From: DATHWB01 sp040902855
Lineage (GTDB): Bacteria; Actinomycetota; Acidimicrobiia; Spongiisociales; ZC4RG35
Reading direction: 5' to 3'
Length of the DNA: 14,604 nt
Assembly: GCA_040902855.1 (NCBI GenBank)
Contig: JBBDWN010000143.1
Coordinates: forward strand, 1 to 14,604
The notes beneath the pieces were generated by a model. That model worked only from the letters and a program-made list of their open reading frames with translations. It was not told the origin of the DNA and did no database searches. Shown here one piece after another: positions 1 to 8,224 of this stretch. Positions within the stretch are counted from its first letter, which is position 1; each line of letters begins with the position of its first letter. The translations under genes and the position numbers were made by a program.

Positions 1-1
1 T

Positions 2-20
2 GGCCGGGCAGAGCCCGGCC
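2..20. repeat. Perfect 8-bp GC-rich hairpin
   Basis: Bases 2-9 (ggccgggc) and 13-20 (gcccggcc) are exact reverse complements around a 3-base loop. There is no T-run after it. It lies directly before a second hairpin at 20-56, so the two may be one structured intergenic element or the terminator of a gene left of the window. Confidence 0.6.
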
Positions 21-56
21 TGTCCCCCCAACGTCGCTTCGCTCCTGGGGGGACAG
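20..56. repeat. 11-bp inverted repeat, terminator-like or dispersed repeat
   Basis: Bases 20-30 (ctgtcccccca) pair perfectly with 46-56 (tggggggacag) around a 15-base loop. The right arm ends exactly at an ATG (57) that could be read as the start of the P450 gene. The G-run in that arm can pass for a Shine-Dalgarno sequence but would be locked in the stem. No T-tract follows. A hairpin this long and symmetric is typical of small multicopy intergenic repeats, but only one copy lies in this window, so that reading is a guess. Confidence 0.6.
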
Positions 57-79
57 ATGAGTCCTCGCGCTCGCTCTTC

Positions 80-85
80 TACCCT
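80..85 (+). promoter_or_regulatory. -10 box (TACCCT) of a leaderless P450 promoter
   Basis: TACCCT fits the actinobacterial TANNNT consensus and is followed by 7 bases and then GTG (93). This is the spacing expected when transcription starts on the start codon. The same hexamer and spacing precede the AI-2E gene (11547-11552, GTG 11560). No clear -35 box was recognised. Confidence 0.5.
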
Positions 86-92
86 GCCGTCG

Positions 93-1310
93 GTGATCGA
101 GTTCGATGCCTACTCACCTGATTTCGTCGCCGACCCGTATCCGACGTACGCCCGCTTCCGCGACGAGTCGCCCGTGTTCTTCGATCCGCATTGGGATGTG
201 ACGTTCTTCGCTCGGCACCCCGACGTGTCGGGCATCCTCCGGGACCGCAGGTTCGGACGCGACGTCCGGTCCCGGGTTCCGGTCGAGGAGATCGACGCCG
301 AGGTTCTCGCCCGCATCTACCCGGCGGACATCCCGACCTGGACCTCCTACGTCAGGGACTCGTTCATCGACCTGGAGCCACCCGCCCACACCCGCATCCG
401 CCGTCTGGTTCAGTGGGCGTTCACTCGCAAGGCGTCTGAGTCCTATCGGCCCCGTCTCGAGGAGGTCGCCGCCCGTTCGATCGATCAGGCGCTCGATCGG
501 GGTTCGATGGAGGCGATCGCCGACTTCGCCACCCCGATCCCACTGACGATGATCGCCGACCTGCTTGGCATCCCGACCGCTGACCAACCGATGTTGGTGG
601 CGTGGTCACATGCCATGATCCGGCCGTTCGACGCTGATTGCCCCCTGGAGGACCGGGTGGCGGCCGAGCAAGCCACCAAGGATTTCGTGGCCTACCTGAC
701 CGCGATGACGAGGGACCGCCGAGCCGAACCCGGCAATGATCTGCTGTCCGAACTGGTGGCGGCGGAGATCGACGGCGACAGCCTGTCCGAGGCAGAGGTG
801 GTCGCAACCGCGATTCTCACACTCAACGCCGGCCACGAGGCGACGGTGCAGGCCATCGGCAACGGGTTGCTCGCCTTCGCCCAGTTCCCGGATCAGTTCG
901 CGTTGCTTCGGACCGATCCGGATCTCGTGGCGGCCTCCGCCGGGGAAATCCTTCGTTTCGACACGCCGTTGCAGATGTTCGAACGCTGGGTTCTCGAGGA
1001 TGTCGATTGGAACGGCACTCAGCTGCGTCGCGGCACCAAGGTCGGTCTGCTCTTCGGTTCCGCCAACCGTGACGAGGCCGCGTTCGAGGACGCACAGACG
1101 TTCGACATCGCCCGAGACAGCCGCGCCCACCTTGCCTTCGGCGCCGGGATCCACCATTGCGTGGGTGCACCCCTGGCGAAGTTGGAGTTGGAGGTGGCGA
1201 TGGAGGCGATCCGCAGGCTCCCGCGCCTCGAACTCGCACAGGAGACGCTGGAGCGCGTGCCGAGTCTCGTCTTCCGCGGGGTCCGAGAACTCCGTCTCGT
1301 CGTCTCCTGA
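93..1310 (+). CDS. Cytochrome P450
   Basis: Soluble bacterial cytochrome P450 of about 405 aa, a heme-thiolate monooxygenase that would need a ferredoxin and reductase encoded elsewhere. The I-helix oxygen-activation motif AGHEAT lies at residues 246-251. The ExxR pair is E285/R288. The heme-binding loop FGAGIHHC ends at the axial cysteine C356, followed by VGAPLAKLE. The length fits a complete class I bacterial P450. I prefer GTG at 93 because a TACCCT box sits 7 bases before it and the P450 fold begins at once. The alternative ATG at 57 adds 12 residues and would start inside a hairpin. No redox partner adjoins it, so the substrate cannot be inferred. The stop codon directly abuts the stop of the opposing zinc-ribbon gene. 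Confidence 0.93.
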   Translation: MIEFDAYSPDFVADPYPTYARFRDESPVFFDPHWDVTFFARHPDVSGILRDRRFGRDVRSRVPVEEIDAEVLARIYPADIPTWTSYVRDSFIDLEPPAHTRIRRLVQWAFTRKASESYRPRLEEVAARSIDQALDRGSMEAIADFATPIPLTMIADLLGIPTADQPMLVAWSHAMIRPFDADCPLEDRVAAEQATKDFVAYLTAMTRDRRAEPGNDLLSELVAAEIDGDSLSEAEVVATAILTLNAGHEATVQAIGNGLLAFAQFPDQFALLRTDPDLVAASAGEILRFDTPLQMFERWVLEDVDWNGTQLRRGTKVGLLFGSANRDEAAFEDAQTFDIARDSRAHLAFGAGIHHCVGAPLAKLELEVAMEAIRRLPRLELAQETLERVPSLVFRGVRELRLVVS

Positions 1311-2273
1311 TCAGCTTTCGTCTTCGGCCGGAGCGGTGGTCGCCGTTGTGGTCGTCACGAGGTCGCCCGCTGGATACCCGACCACTTCGATCCCGGCGAT
1401 CGCCAGCTCCGTGAAGACACGACCGCCGCGCTCTTCGGGCAGATATGCAGTGTTGATCTGGATGCGCAGGCTGAGCGTGCGGAAGCTCACGTATTCGACG
1501 GCCTGCTTGCCCGGTTCGTCGTCGAGTTCGTGGGCGAGGGGGAGCGTGTTGGGGGCGTCGGTGGAGATGGAGATGCTGCGGGCGCGATAGTTCTGATAGA
1601 AACGATCGCTGTCGGCGGGAAGGTTCTCCCACACGAACCCGGTCACGACCATCGGCTCGGGGAAGATGAGGTCGATCGTGATCACGTCGGTCTCTTCGAG
1701 CGTCTCCCAGTTGATCTGGTATTCGCGTTCGCCGTCGATGAGATTGCGGCATTCGAATCCGGACAACCCCGAGATCGAACAGTCGGCGCTGAGGATGTTG
1801 ATGGGTTCGGGAACTCGGGCGAGGGTCGTCGTGGTCGTCGAGGACGTTGCGGCGGAGATGTCCGGGTCTTCGTCGTCACCGGTGAAGATGTTGAACAGGA
1901 GAGCGATGAGCACGACTCCGAACAGCAGCCCGGAGATGGCCATCGCCGCCCTGACTCCTGCGGTCGCCTGTACGGCGGGTCGGGGGGCGACGGGGAGAGA
2001 TCCTTGCGCGAGCCGGGCTCCGCATTCTTCGCAGTGCCGGTTCGTGTCAGGGTTGGGCGTACCGCACGACGGGCACGACACGGTCTGGGACGCCACCTGG
2101 AGGGGCGGGCGCGTGGACTCGGCCGGCGGTGGGCCTTCGTCGAGGGAGAACTCCTCGTAGTCACCTTCGTCGGCCGGCTCGGACGTCGGGTCGATCCAGG
2201 TTCCACAGCTCGGACAGAACTGGTCCTCGTCGGACACCACCGATCCACAGTTGTCGCACACGTGACGGGCCAA
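1311..2273 (-). CDS. Zinc-ribbon membrane protein with exported discoidin-like domain
   Basis: A 320-aa protein with two Cys4 zinc ribbons (C6/C9/C20/C23 and C67/C70/C81/C84) joined by an acidic, proline-rich linker. One transmembrane segment follows at about 109-131, then a threonine-rich stalk (143-150) and an outer domain of about 150 residues opened by a cysteine pair (C165, C175). The outer domain has an NLIDG...W start and a DRFYQNYR stretch, resembling the F5/8-type or NADase-type glycan-binding fold. It ends in a second threonine-rich tail. The inferred topology puts the ribbons in the cytoplasm and the beta domain outside. The start is TTG at 2273 with GGAGGAGG (2278-2285) 4-5 bases upstream. 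The function is unknown; binding of envelope glycan or of a partner protein is inference. Confidence 0.85.
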   Translation of the reverse strand: MARHVCDNCGSVVSDEDQFCPSCGTWIDPTSEPADEGDYEEFSLDEGPPPAESTRPPLQVASQTVSCPSCGTPNPDTNRHCEECGARLAQGSLPVAPRPAVQATAGVRAAMAISGLLFGVVLIALLFNIFTGDDEDPDISAATSSTTTTTLARVPEPINILSADCSISGLSGFECRNLIDGEREYQINWETLEETDVITIDLIFPEPMVVTGFVWENLPADSDRFYQNYRARSISISTDAPNTLPLAHELDDEPGKQAVEYVSFRTLSLRIQINTAYLPEERGGRVFTELAIAGIEVVGYPAGDLVTTTTATTAPAEDES

Positions 2274-2277
2274 AACG

Positions 2278-2285
2278 CCTCCTCC
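2278..2285 (-). promoter_or_regulatory. Strong Shine-Dalgarno that fixes the TTG start
   Basis: Read on the minus strand this is GGAGGAGG, placed just before the TTG of the zinc-ribbon gene at 2273. It supports a rare TTG start and contrasts with the leaderless genes on the other strand. Confidence 0.6.
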
Positions 2286-2305
2286 GGGGGTTCGCTCCGG
2301 GTGGG

Positions 2306-2311
2306 TATTGT
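2306..2311 (+). promoter_or_regulatory. -10 box (TATTGT) before the 42-aa ORF
   Basis: TATTGT is followed by exactly 6 bases and GTG at 2318, the leaderless layout also seen before disA and the RelE-linked antitoxin. The opposite strand reads CACAAT across 2307-2312, which could act as the -10 of the divergent zinc-ribbon gene. Confidence 0.4.
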
Positions 2312-2317
2312 GCCACG

Positions 2318-2446
2318 GTGATCGACGTGTTCGCTGTCAGGCAGGTCGAAGGGTGGACGGCGGGCTCCGTGACGTCAGGGATCCTTCTCGCCGGACTCGC
2401 CCTGGCTGGTCTCGCCTGGGTCATCGACCGGGCGACTCGGCGCTGA
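2318..2446 (+). CDS. Putative 42-aa single-pass membrane peptide
   Basis: This short reading frame starts at GTG 2318 and encodes 42 residues: a mixed N-terminus of about 17, a hydrophobic stretch at about 18-36 rich in Leu, Ala and Gly, and a basic end (DRATRR). That is the profile of a small inner-membrane protein with a positive-inside C-terminus. A TATTGT box 6 bases upstream supports leaderless expression. It lies between the divergent zinc-ribbon gene and radA, 63 bases before radA. I know no family for it. A chance open frame is possible, because high-GC sequence makes Ala/Gly/Leu-rich frames easily. Confidence 0.4.
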   Translation: MIDVFAVRQVEGWTAGSVTSGILLAGLALAGLAWVIDRATRR

Positions 2447-2495
2447 CCGACGGGCCTTTTCGGGCGGTGGCGATGAAACTGTCGCAGCCTCTCCC

Positions 2496-2501
2496 TACAG
2501 T
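2496..2501 (+). promoter_or_regulatory. -10 box (TACAGT) of the radA promoter
   Basis: TACAGT lies 8 bases before the GTG of radA at 2510. ATGAAA at 2473-2478, with a 17-base spacer, matches four of six positions of a sigma-70 -35 box. There is no Shine-Dalgarno sequence, so the message is probably leaderless or nearly so. Confidence 0.5.
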
Positions 2502-2509
2502 CCGTTCCC

Positions 2510-3823
2510 GTGTCCTACGCGTGTGAATCCTGCGGCTACCGGTCCACGAAGTGGATGGGCTTCTGCCCCCAATGTGGGCGGTCCGGGCCGCTGGACGAGG
2601 TCGCCGATCTCCCCGGCCGTTCGAAGTCCCTGCGCCGCGGTCCGGCTCCGGTCGCAGCACAGCTCAACGATGCGGCCCGCCTGGAGAGGAGGACCTCGGG
2701 GATGGGGGAGGTCGACAGGGTGCTTGGCGGTGGTCTCGTTCCGGGGTCGGTCGTCCTGGTCGGCGGTGAGCCAGGCGTCGGCAAGTCGACCCTGCTGCTC
2801 CAGTTGGCAGGAAGCATCGCGGCGGGCGGCGGCCGGGTGCTGGTGTGTTCCGCCGAGGAGTCCGCCCAGCAAGTGGCGATGCGCGCCGAGCGTGTGGGGG
2901 TGACGGCTGACGGCGTGCTCGTGCTCGCCGAGGACGACGTCGACGCCGCCATCGCGGCCGCGGATGAATGCAACCCGGATCTGCTGATCGTCGACTCGAT
3001 ACAAACGGTGGGCGTGTCGGATCTCGGATCAGCGCCGGGCTCGGTCACCCAGGTGCGGGAGTCTGCTTCCCGTCTTGTTCGATACGCCAAGGAGCGGGGG
3101 GTTGCCACGATCCTCGTCGGCCATGTGACCAAGGAGGGCGGGCTGGCCGGCCCGAAGCTGCTCGAGCACATGGTCGATGTCGTTCTGTCGCTGGAAGGCG
3201 ACCCTGATAGAGGCTTTCGGGCGCTCCGCAGCTTCAAGAACCGCTTCGGCGCCACCCACACTGTCGCTCTCTTCGATATGCGAAACGAGGGGATGGTCGA
3301 AGTCGAGGATCCTTCCGAGGCGTTTCTCGCCGAGTGGCAGAGCGACGTGCCGGGAACCGTCGTGTTCCCTGCGGTCGAAGGCAGGAGGTCGGTGCTCGTC
3401 GAGATTCAGGCGCTCGTCACGTCGTCCAGCCAGCCGCAGCCGCGGCGGTCGGTACGCGGCGTCGAGTCGTCCCGTGTGCATCAGATCCTCGCCGTCCTCG
3501 ATCGTCACTGCGGGATCCCGCTCGCCGACCACGAGGTATACGTCAACGTCGTCGGCGGTTGGACGCTCGACGAACCGGCCTGTGATCTTCCGGTGGCGCT
3601 GGCGCTGGCGTCGTCGCGGATGGATCTTCCACTGGGCTCGGTGGCGGCGTGGGGCGAGATCGGGCTGGCCGGTGAGGTCCGTCCCGTGCCGTTCGAAGCT
3701 CGGCGCCGCGAGGAGGCCGACCGGCTCGGCATCAAGACGGTCGTGGCCCCCGCCCAGGGCCAGCGGCTCTTTCTTGCCCTCGTCGAGGCGGGATTGGTGC
3801 CCTCACCGCCTCCGAGGGGTTGA
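2510..3823 (+). CDS. radA: DNA repair protein RadA
   Basis: RadA (Sms), a DnaB-like RecA-fold ATPase that promotes branch migration during recombinational repair. It has an N-terminal Cys4 zinc finger (C5/C8/C19/C22), a Walker A motif GEPGVGKST (86-94), a Walker B motif ending in LLIVD (D162), and the RadA signature KNRFG (243-247). A C-terminal Lon-like domain includes the VNVVGGWTLDEPACDLPVALA-type region. At 437 aa it is close to the family norm. GTG at 2510 is chosen because the zinc finger begins at residue 5 and a TACAGT box lies just upstream. The next gene, disA, follows after 19 bases. radA-disA adjacency is known in actinobacteria (Rv3585-Rv3586), and RadA is reported to interact with and inhibit DisA. 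Confidence 0.96.
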   Translation: MSYACESCGYRSTKWMGFCPQCGRSGPLDEVADLPGRSKSLRRGPAPVAAQLNDAARLERRTSGMGEVDRVLGGGLVPGSVVLVGGEPGVGKSTLLLQLAGSIAAGGGRVLVCSAEESAQQVAMRAERVGVTADGVLVLAEDDVDAAIAAADECNPDLLIVDSIQTVGVSDLGSAPGSVTQVRESASRLVRYAKERGVATILVGHVTKEGGLAGPKLLEHMVDVVLSLEGDPDRGFRALRSFKNRFGATHTVALFDMRNEGMVEVEDPSEAFLAEWQSDVPGTVVFPAVEGRRSVLVEIQALVTSSSQPQPRRSVRGVESSRVHQILAVLDRHCGIPLADHEVYVNVVGGWTLDEPACDLPVALALASSRMDLPLGSVAAWGEIGLAGEVRPVPFEARRREEADRLGIKTVVAPAQGQRLFLALVEAGLVPSPPPRG

Positions 3824-3830
3824 GAGGTGA

Positions 3831-3836
3831 TAGATT
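3831..3836 (+). promoter_or_regulatory. -10 box (TAGATT) of a leaderless disA promoter
   Basis: TAGATT lies 7 bases after the radA stop and exactly 6 bases before the disA GTG (3843). No Shine-Dalgarno sequence precedes the start. disA can therefore be transcribed on its own as well as with radA. Confidence 0.5.
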
Positions 3837-3842
3837 GCCCGG

Positions 3843-4913
3843 GTGGCTCGGAACGGCACGTTGGCGCTCGAGACGCTCGAGCGTCTCGCCCCGGGAACCC
3901 CGTTGAGGCAGGGTCTCGAACGAATCATTCAGCTAGGTAAAGGCGCGATCATCGTCCTTGGAGACTGTGACGCCGTTTCTGCGATCTCGAGTGGAGGATT
4001 TCGGCTCGCTCAGCCGGTTCTCTTCTCGCCTCCGAAGGTGAGCGAGCTGGCGAAGATGGACGGTGGCATCATCCTCGATGCCGAGGGCGATCACATCATC
4101 GCCGCCAATGTCCACTTCGTCCCTTCGAACGACATCCCCACCGAAGAGACCGGGTCTCGTCATCGAACCGCCCAGCGCATCGCCATCCAGACGTCGGTGC
4201 CGGTCGTGGCAGTCTCCGAGGGTCGCCGCACGGCGTCGGTCTACGTTGATGACACGAAGGTCGAGTTGCGCTCGCCCACGATGGTCGCGGCCCGGGTCAA
4301 CCAGGATCTCCAAACACTCGATCGTCTCCGGCGCCGTCTCGACGAAGCCGAGAACGGACTGACCTCCCTCGAGGTCTCCGAACTCGTCACCTACCGGGCG
4401 GTCGTCACGCTTCTGCAACGGGCGGAACTCGTGCGGCGGGTCGGGACCAGCATCGAACGGCAGGCGATCTCGCTCGGCGACGAGGGTCGGCTGGCCTACA
4501 TCCAGCTGGCCGACATGGTGCGCGGTGTCGAGTTTCTCCGCGACGTCACGCTCAGGGATTATCTGCCGACGCGGCGCAAGGCCAGCCTCCTCAAGGCTCG
4601 GGATGCGCTCGGTGAGCTCGAGGAGTCCGATCTCGAAGATCCGGTCAGGATCGCCAAGGCGATCGGATTCGACGAACTCGATGCGCCCGTGACCCCGCGC
4701 GGTTATCGGCTCCTGTCCCGGGTGGTCCGGCTGCCCGATCCTGTCCGTGAGGAGCTGATCAAGCATTTCAAGCAGCTCCCGAAGATGTTGGCCGCCTCAA
4801 TCGCCGACTTCGAGAAGGTCGAAGGAATCGGCAATGCTCGGGCGACGCATCTCCAGCACTACTTCGAAAGAGTCCGATCCCTCGCCCAGGAGTGGACACC
4901 GCAGGTGCTGTGA
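3843..4913 (+). CDS. disA: DNA integrity scanning diadenylate cyclase DisA
   Basis: DisA condenses two ATP into the second messenger c-di-AMP and scans DNA; branched DNA represses its activity. The 356-aa protein has an N-terminal diadenylate cyclase domain (about 1-145) with the RHR motif at 106-108 (GSRHRTAQR). The usual DGA motif reads DGG at 73-75. A helical linker follows, then a C-terminal helix-hairpin-helix DNA-binding region with EGIGNARA at 327-334. The octamer-forming architecture appears complete. A TAGATT box 6 bases before GTG 3843 supports that start. radA upstream and carD downstream match the actinobacterial order. The Gly in place of Ala in the catalytic motif is conservative and probably tolerated. 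Confidence 0.95.
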   Translation: MARNGTLALETLERLAPGTPLRQGLERIIQLGKGAIIVLGDCDAVSAISSGGFRLAQPVLFSPPKVSELAKMDGGIILDAEGDHIIAANVHFVPSNDIPTEETGSRHRTAQRIAIQTSVPVVAVSEGRRTASVYVDDTKVELRSPTMVAARVNQDLQTLDRLRRRLDEAENGLTSLEVSELVTYRAVVTLLQRAELVRRVGTSIERQAISLGDEGRLAYIQLADMVRGVEFLRDVTLRDYLPTRRKASLLKARDALGELEESDLEDPVRIAKAIGFDELDAPVTPRGYRLLSRVVRLPDPVREELIKHFKQLPKMLAASIADFEKVEGIGNARATHLQHYFERVRSLAQEWTPQVL

Positions 4914-4924
4914 TCGGACCCCCC

Positions 4925-4930
4925 TAGACT
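4925..4930 (+). promoter_or_regulatory. -10 box (TAGACT) of the carD promoter
   Basis: TAGACT lies 11 bases after the disA stop and 10 bases before the carD ATG (4941). A start point 6-7 bases downstream leaves a leader of only about 3 bases. There is no Shine-Dalgarno sequence. Confidence 0.45.
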
Positions 4931-4940
4931 GCCCGGATTC

Positions 4941-5528
4941 ATGGCTACCAAGAAAACCAGTTCCTCTGCGAAGTCGCCCACGACGGACTCGAAGCCGGCC
5001 CCCAAGAAGGCGCCTGCCAAGAAGCCGACGTCCAAATACTCGGTGGGGGACAAGGTCGTCCATCCCCAGCACGGGGCGGCGACGATCGCAAAGAAGATCA
5101 AGCAGGAGTTCGCCGGTGAGAAGAAGGACTATTTCGTCCTCGACATCGCCACCGAGCAACTCACGGTCAAGGTCCCCGTCGAGGCAATCGACGATCTCAT
5201 CCGCCCCATCATCTCCAAGGCCCAAGCGCGCAAGGTGCTGGCTGTCTTGAAGGAAGAGCCTCAGGAGGCCGGTTCCAACTGGTCCCGCTGGTACAAGGTG
5301 CTCACCGAGAAGATGTATTCAGGTGACATCTTCCAGGTCGCCGAAGTGGTCCGCGACCTCAACTACGCCCAGCAGACAAAGGGCATCTCACCCGCGCTGA
5401 AGCGGATGCTTTCCAAGGCGCGGGTCACCCTCACGTCGGAACTCGAGTTCTCGCTCGGCGTCGACGAAGAAGAGGCCGTCAAGAGGCTCGACCGGGCATT
5501 GCCGATCTTCGAAGTCCCCGAAGACTGA
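4941..5528 (+). CDS. carD: CarD family transcriptional regulator
   Basis: CarD/CdnL binds the RNA polymerase beta subunit through its N-terminal Tudor-like domain and stabilises the open promoter complex, notably at rRNA promoters. The recognisable protein starts at about residue 33 (YSVGDKVVHPQHGAA) and runs through the RNAP-interaction domain. The helical DNA-binding part keeps the minor-groove tryptophan in NWSRWYK and the AEVVRDL helix. Before it lies an extra 32-residue tail of Lys, Pro, Ala and Ser with nine lysines, absent from mycobacterial CarD (162 aa against 195 here). The tail is probably disordered and may add non-specific DNA contact. ATG 4941 is supported by the TAGACT box. ispF starts 4 bases after the stop, so the two are translationally coupled. 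Confidence 0.94.
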   Translation: MATKKTSSSAKSPTTDSKPAPKKAPAKKPTSKYSVGDKVVHPQHGAATIAKKIKQEFAGEKKDYFVLDIATEQLTVKVPVEAIDDLIRPIISKAQARKVLAVLKEEPQEAGSNWSRWYKVLTEKMYSGDIFQVAEVVRDLNYAQQTKGISPALKRMLSKARVTLTSELEFSLGVDEEEAVKRLDRALPIFEVPED

Positions 5529-5532
5529 GTCC

Positions 5533-6021
5533 GTGTCCGAGACCCGGGTCGGCATCGGATTCGACGTCCACCGGTTCGGCTCGTCGCCTCCCGTTCTCAT
5601 CGGCGGCGTGATCGTCGACACCGAACGCGGCCTCGATGCGACCTCCGACGGCGATGTGGCGTGCCACGCCGTCACCGACGCAGTGCTGGGGGCGGCGAAT
5701 CTCGGCGACATGGGCATGCATTTCCCGTCTTCGGATACCCGCTGGCAAGACGCCGACAGCCTCGAGATGCTTCGAGAAAGTGTGAGGATGGCTGCCGCCA
5801 GATCGGTGTCGATGGTCGCCGTCGATGTCACCGTCATCAGCCAGTCCGTTCGTATCGGACCGTTCCGGGACCAGATCAGGGCAGGAATCGCCGGCGCCCT
5901 CGGTGTGGACTCCGATCGGGTGTCGGTGAAGGCCACCACCACCGATCACCTCGGGGCTTTGGGCCGTGACGAAGGGATCGCAGCGATGGCGGTCGTCACC
6001 GCTCGGATCGACGTGGGCTGA
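5533..6021 (+). CDS. ispF: 2-C-methyl-D-erythritol 2,4-cyclodiphosphate synthase
   Basis: IspF converts CDP-methylerythritol 2-phosphate to the cyclic diphosphate MEcPP with loss of CMP, in the non-mevalonate isoprenoid pathway. The 162-aa trimeric enzyme shows metal ligands D11 and H13 in GFDVHRF and H45 in the SDGDVACHAVTDA segment. The nucleotide-binding stretch VSVKATTTDHLGALGRDEGIAA lies near the C-terminus in slightly divergent form. GTG 5533 lies 4 bases after carD with no Shine-Dalgarno sequence. In mycobacteria ispD sits between carD and ispF (Rv3583c-Rv3582c-Rv3581c); here there is neither room nor a remnant. IspD must be encoded elsewhere if the pathway is complete. Confidence 0.95.
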   Translation: MSETRVGIGFDVHRFGSSPPVLIGGVIVDTERGLDATSDGDVACHAVTDAVLGAANLGDMGMHFPSSDTRWQDADSLEMLRESVRMAAARSVSMVAVDVTVISQSVRIGPFRDQIRAGIAGALGVDSDRVSVKATTTDHLGALGRDEGIAAMAVVTARIDVG

Positions 6022-6045
6022 ATCGGCGTCTGGGGAGCCACCTCC

Positions 6046-6051
6046 TAGCAT
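6046..6051 (+). promoter_or_regulatory. -10 box (TAGCAT) of the cysS promoter
   Basis: TAGCAT lies 10 bases before the cysS ATG (6062), in the 40-base gap after ispF. A start 6-7 bases downstream would give a leader of only a few bases. No Shine-Dalgarno sequence is present. Confidence 0.4.
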
Positions 6052-6061
6052 CCGCTCCTTC

Positions 6062-7457
<1,396 letters not shown>

Positions 7458-7483
<26 letters not shown>

Positions 7484-8195
7484 CCTCGAAGGCGTCCACG
7501 CCGTCACCGCCGCCCTGCGGGCGGGTCGGGTGGAGGTGCTCACCGTGGAGCGGGGTCGAACCGAACGCGACGACATTGCCGGGTTGATCGCCGAAGCCGA
7601 AGCGGCCGACGTCCAGGTTCGAACGGTGGACGACGTCCGAACCGTGTCCGAGACGACAGCCCCCCAAGGCGTGGTCGCAACCTGCCGGCCTCTGCGAACG
7701 TTCAGCCTCGAAGACCTCGTCGGCCAGGCGTCGCCCGCCTCGTTGCTCATCGTCGACCACGTCGAGGACCCGCACAACGTCGGTGCCATCGCCCGTTCGG
7801 CGGTGGCCGCCGGCGTCCCTCGAATGGCCGTTCCGGATCGCAGGACTGCAAGGATCGGGGCGGCGGCGTTCAAGGCGGCAGCCGGTGCCTTCGAGCATCT
7901 GTCTCTCTCGGTGATCGGGTCGGTCCCAGACGCGATCCGGAAGTTGTCTTCGATGGGGGTGTGGACGGTTGGTCTGGATGCCGACGGCGACCAGTCGCTG
8001 TTCGGCCTGGAACTGTTCACCGAGCCGGTGGCGATCATCGTCGGAGCCGAGACCGGCCTCGCCCATCTTGTCCGGGAGCGGGTCGACGTGGTCGCCTCGA
8101 TCCCGATGGCTGCTGAGTCCGAGAGCCTCAACGCCTCTGTGGCGGCAGCGCTCGCCTGCTTCGAACTGATGCGGGTGAGAGCGGTCAACTCCTGA
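7458..8195 (+). CDS. rlmB: SpoU/TrmH family 23S rRNA 2'-O-methyltransferase, RlmB type
   Basis: S-adenosylmethionine-dependent 2'-O-ribose methyltransferase of the knotted SPOUT class. RlmB proper methylates G2251 of 23S rRNA. The 245-aa protein has an N-terminal substrate-binding domain (residues about 5-80, beginning GLSLEGVHAV) and the three SpoU motifs: DHVEDPHNVGAIARSA from residue 100, IVGAETGLAHLVRE, and IPMAAESESLNASVAAALACFE. Motif 3 departs slightly from the usual SLNVSVAAG. ATG 7458 lies inside the cysS end, so the genes are translationally coupled, as in mycobacteria (Rv3580c-Rv3579c). The family is certain; the exact target nucleotide is inferred from length and neighbourhood. 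Confidence 0.9.
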
Positions 8196-8207
8196 TCGGA
8201 GGACCGG

Positions 8208-8213
8208 TACCCT
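8208..8213 (+). promoter_or_regulatory. -10 box (TACCCT) before tRNA-Thr
   Basis: TACCCT ends 11 bases before the mature 5' end of the tRNA (8225), the usual distance for a tRNA promoter with a short 5' leader. The same hexamer appears before the P450, DUF3263 and AI-2E genes. No good -35 box was found. Confidence 0.4.
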
Positions 8214-8224
8214 TCCCGTCGTTT

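Noticed and set aside
823..1752. 309-codon minus-strand frame across the P450/zinc-ribbon junction
   Set aside because: Covers parts of two real genes in another frame. Its composition is mostly Arg, Pro and His, typical of a shadow frame.
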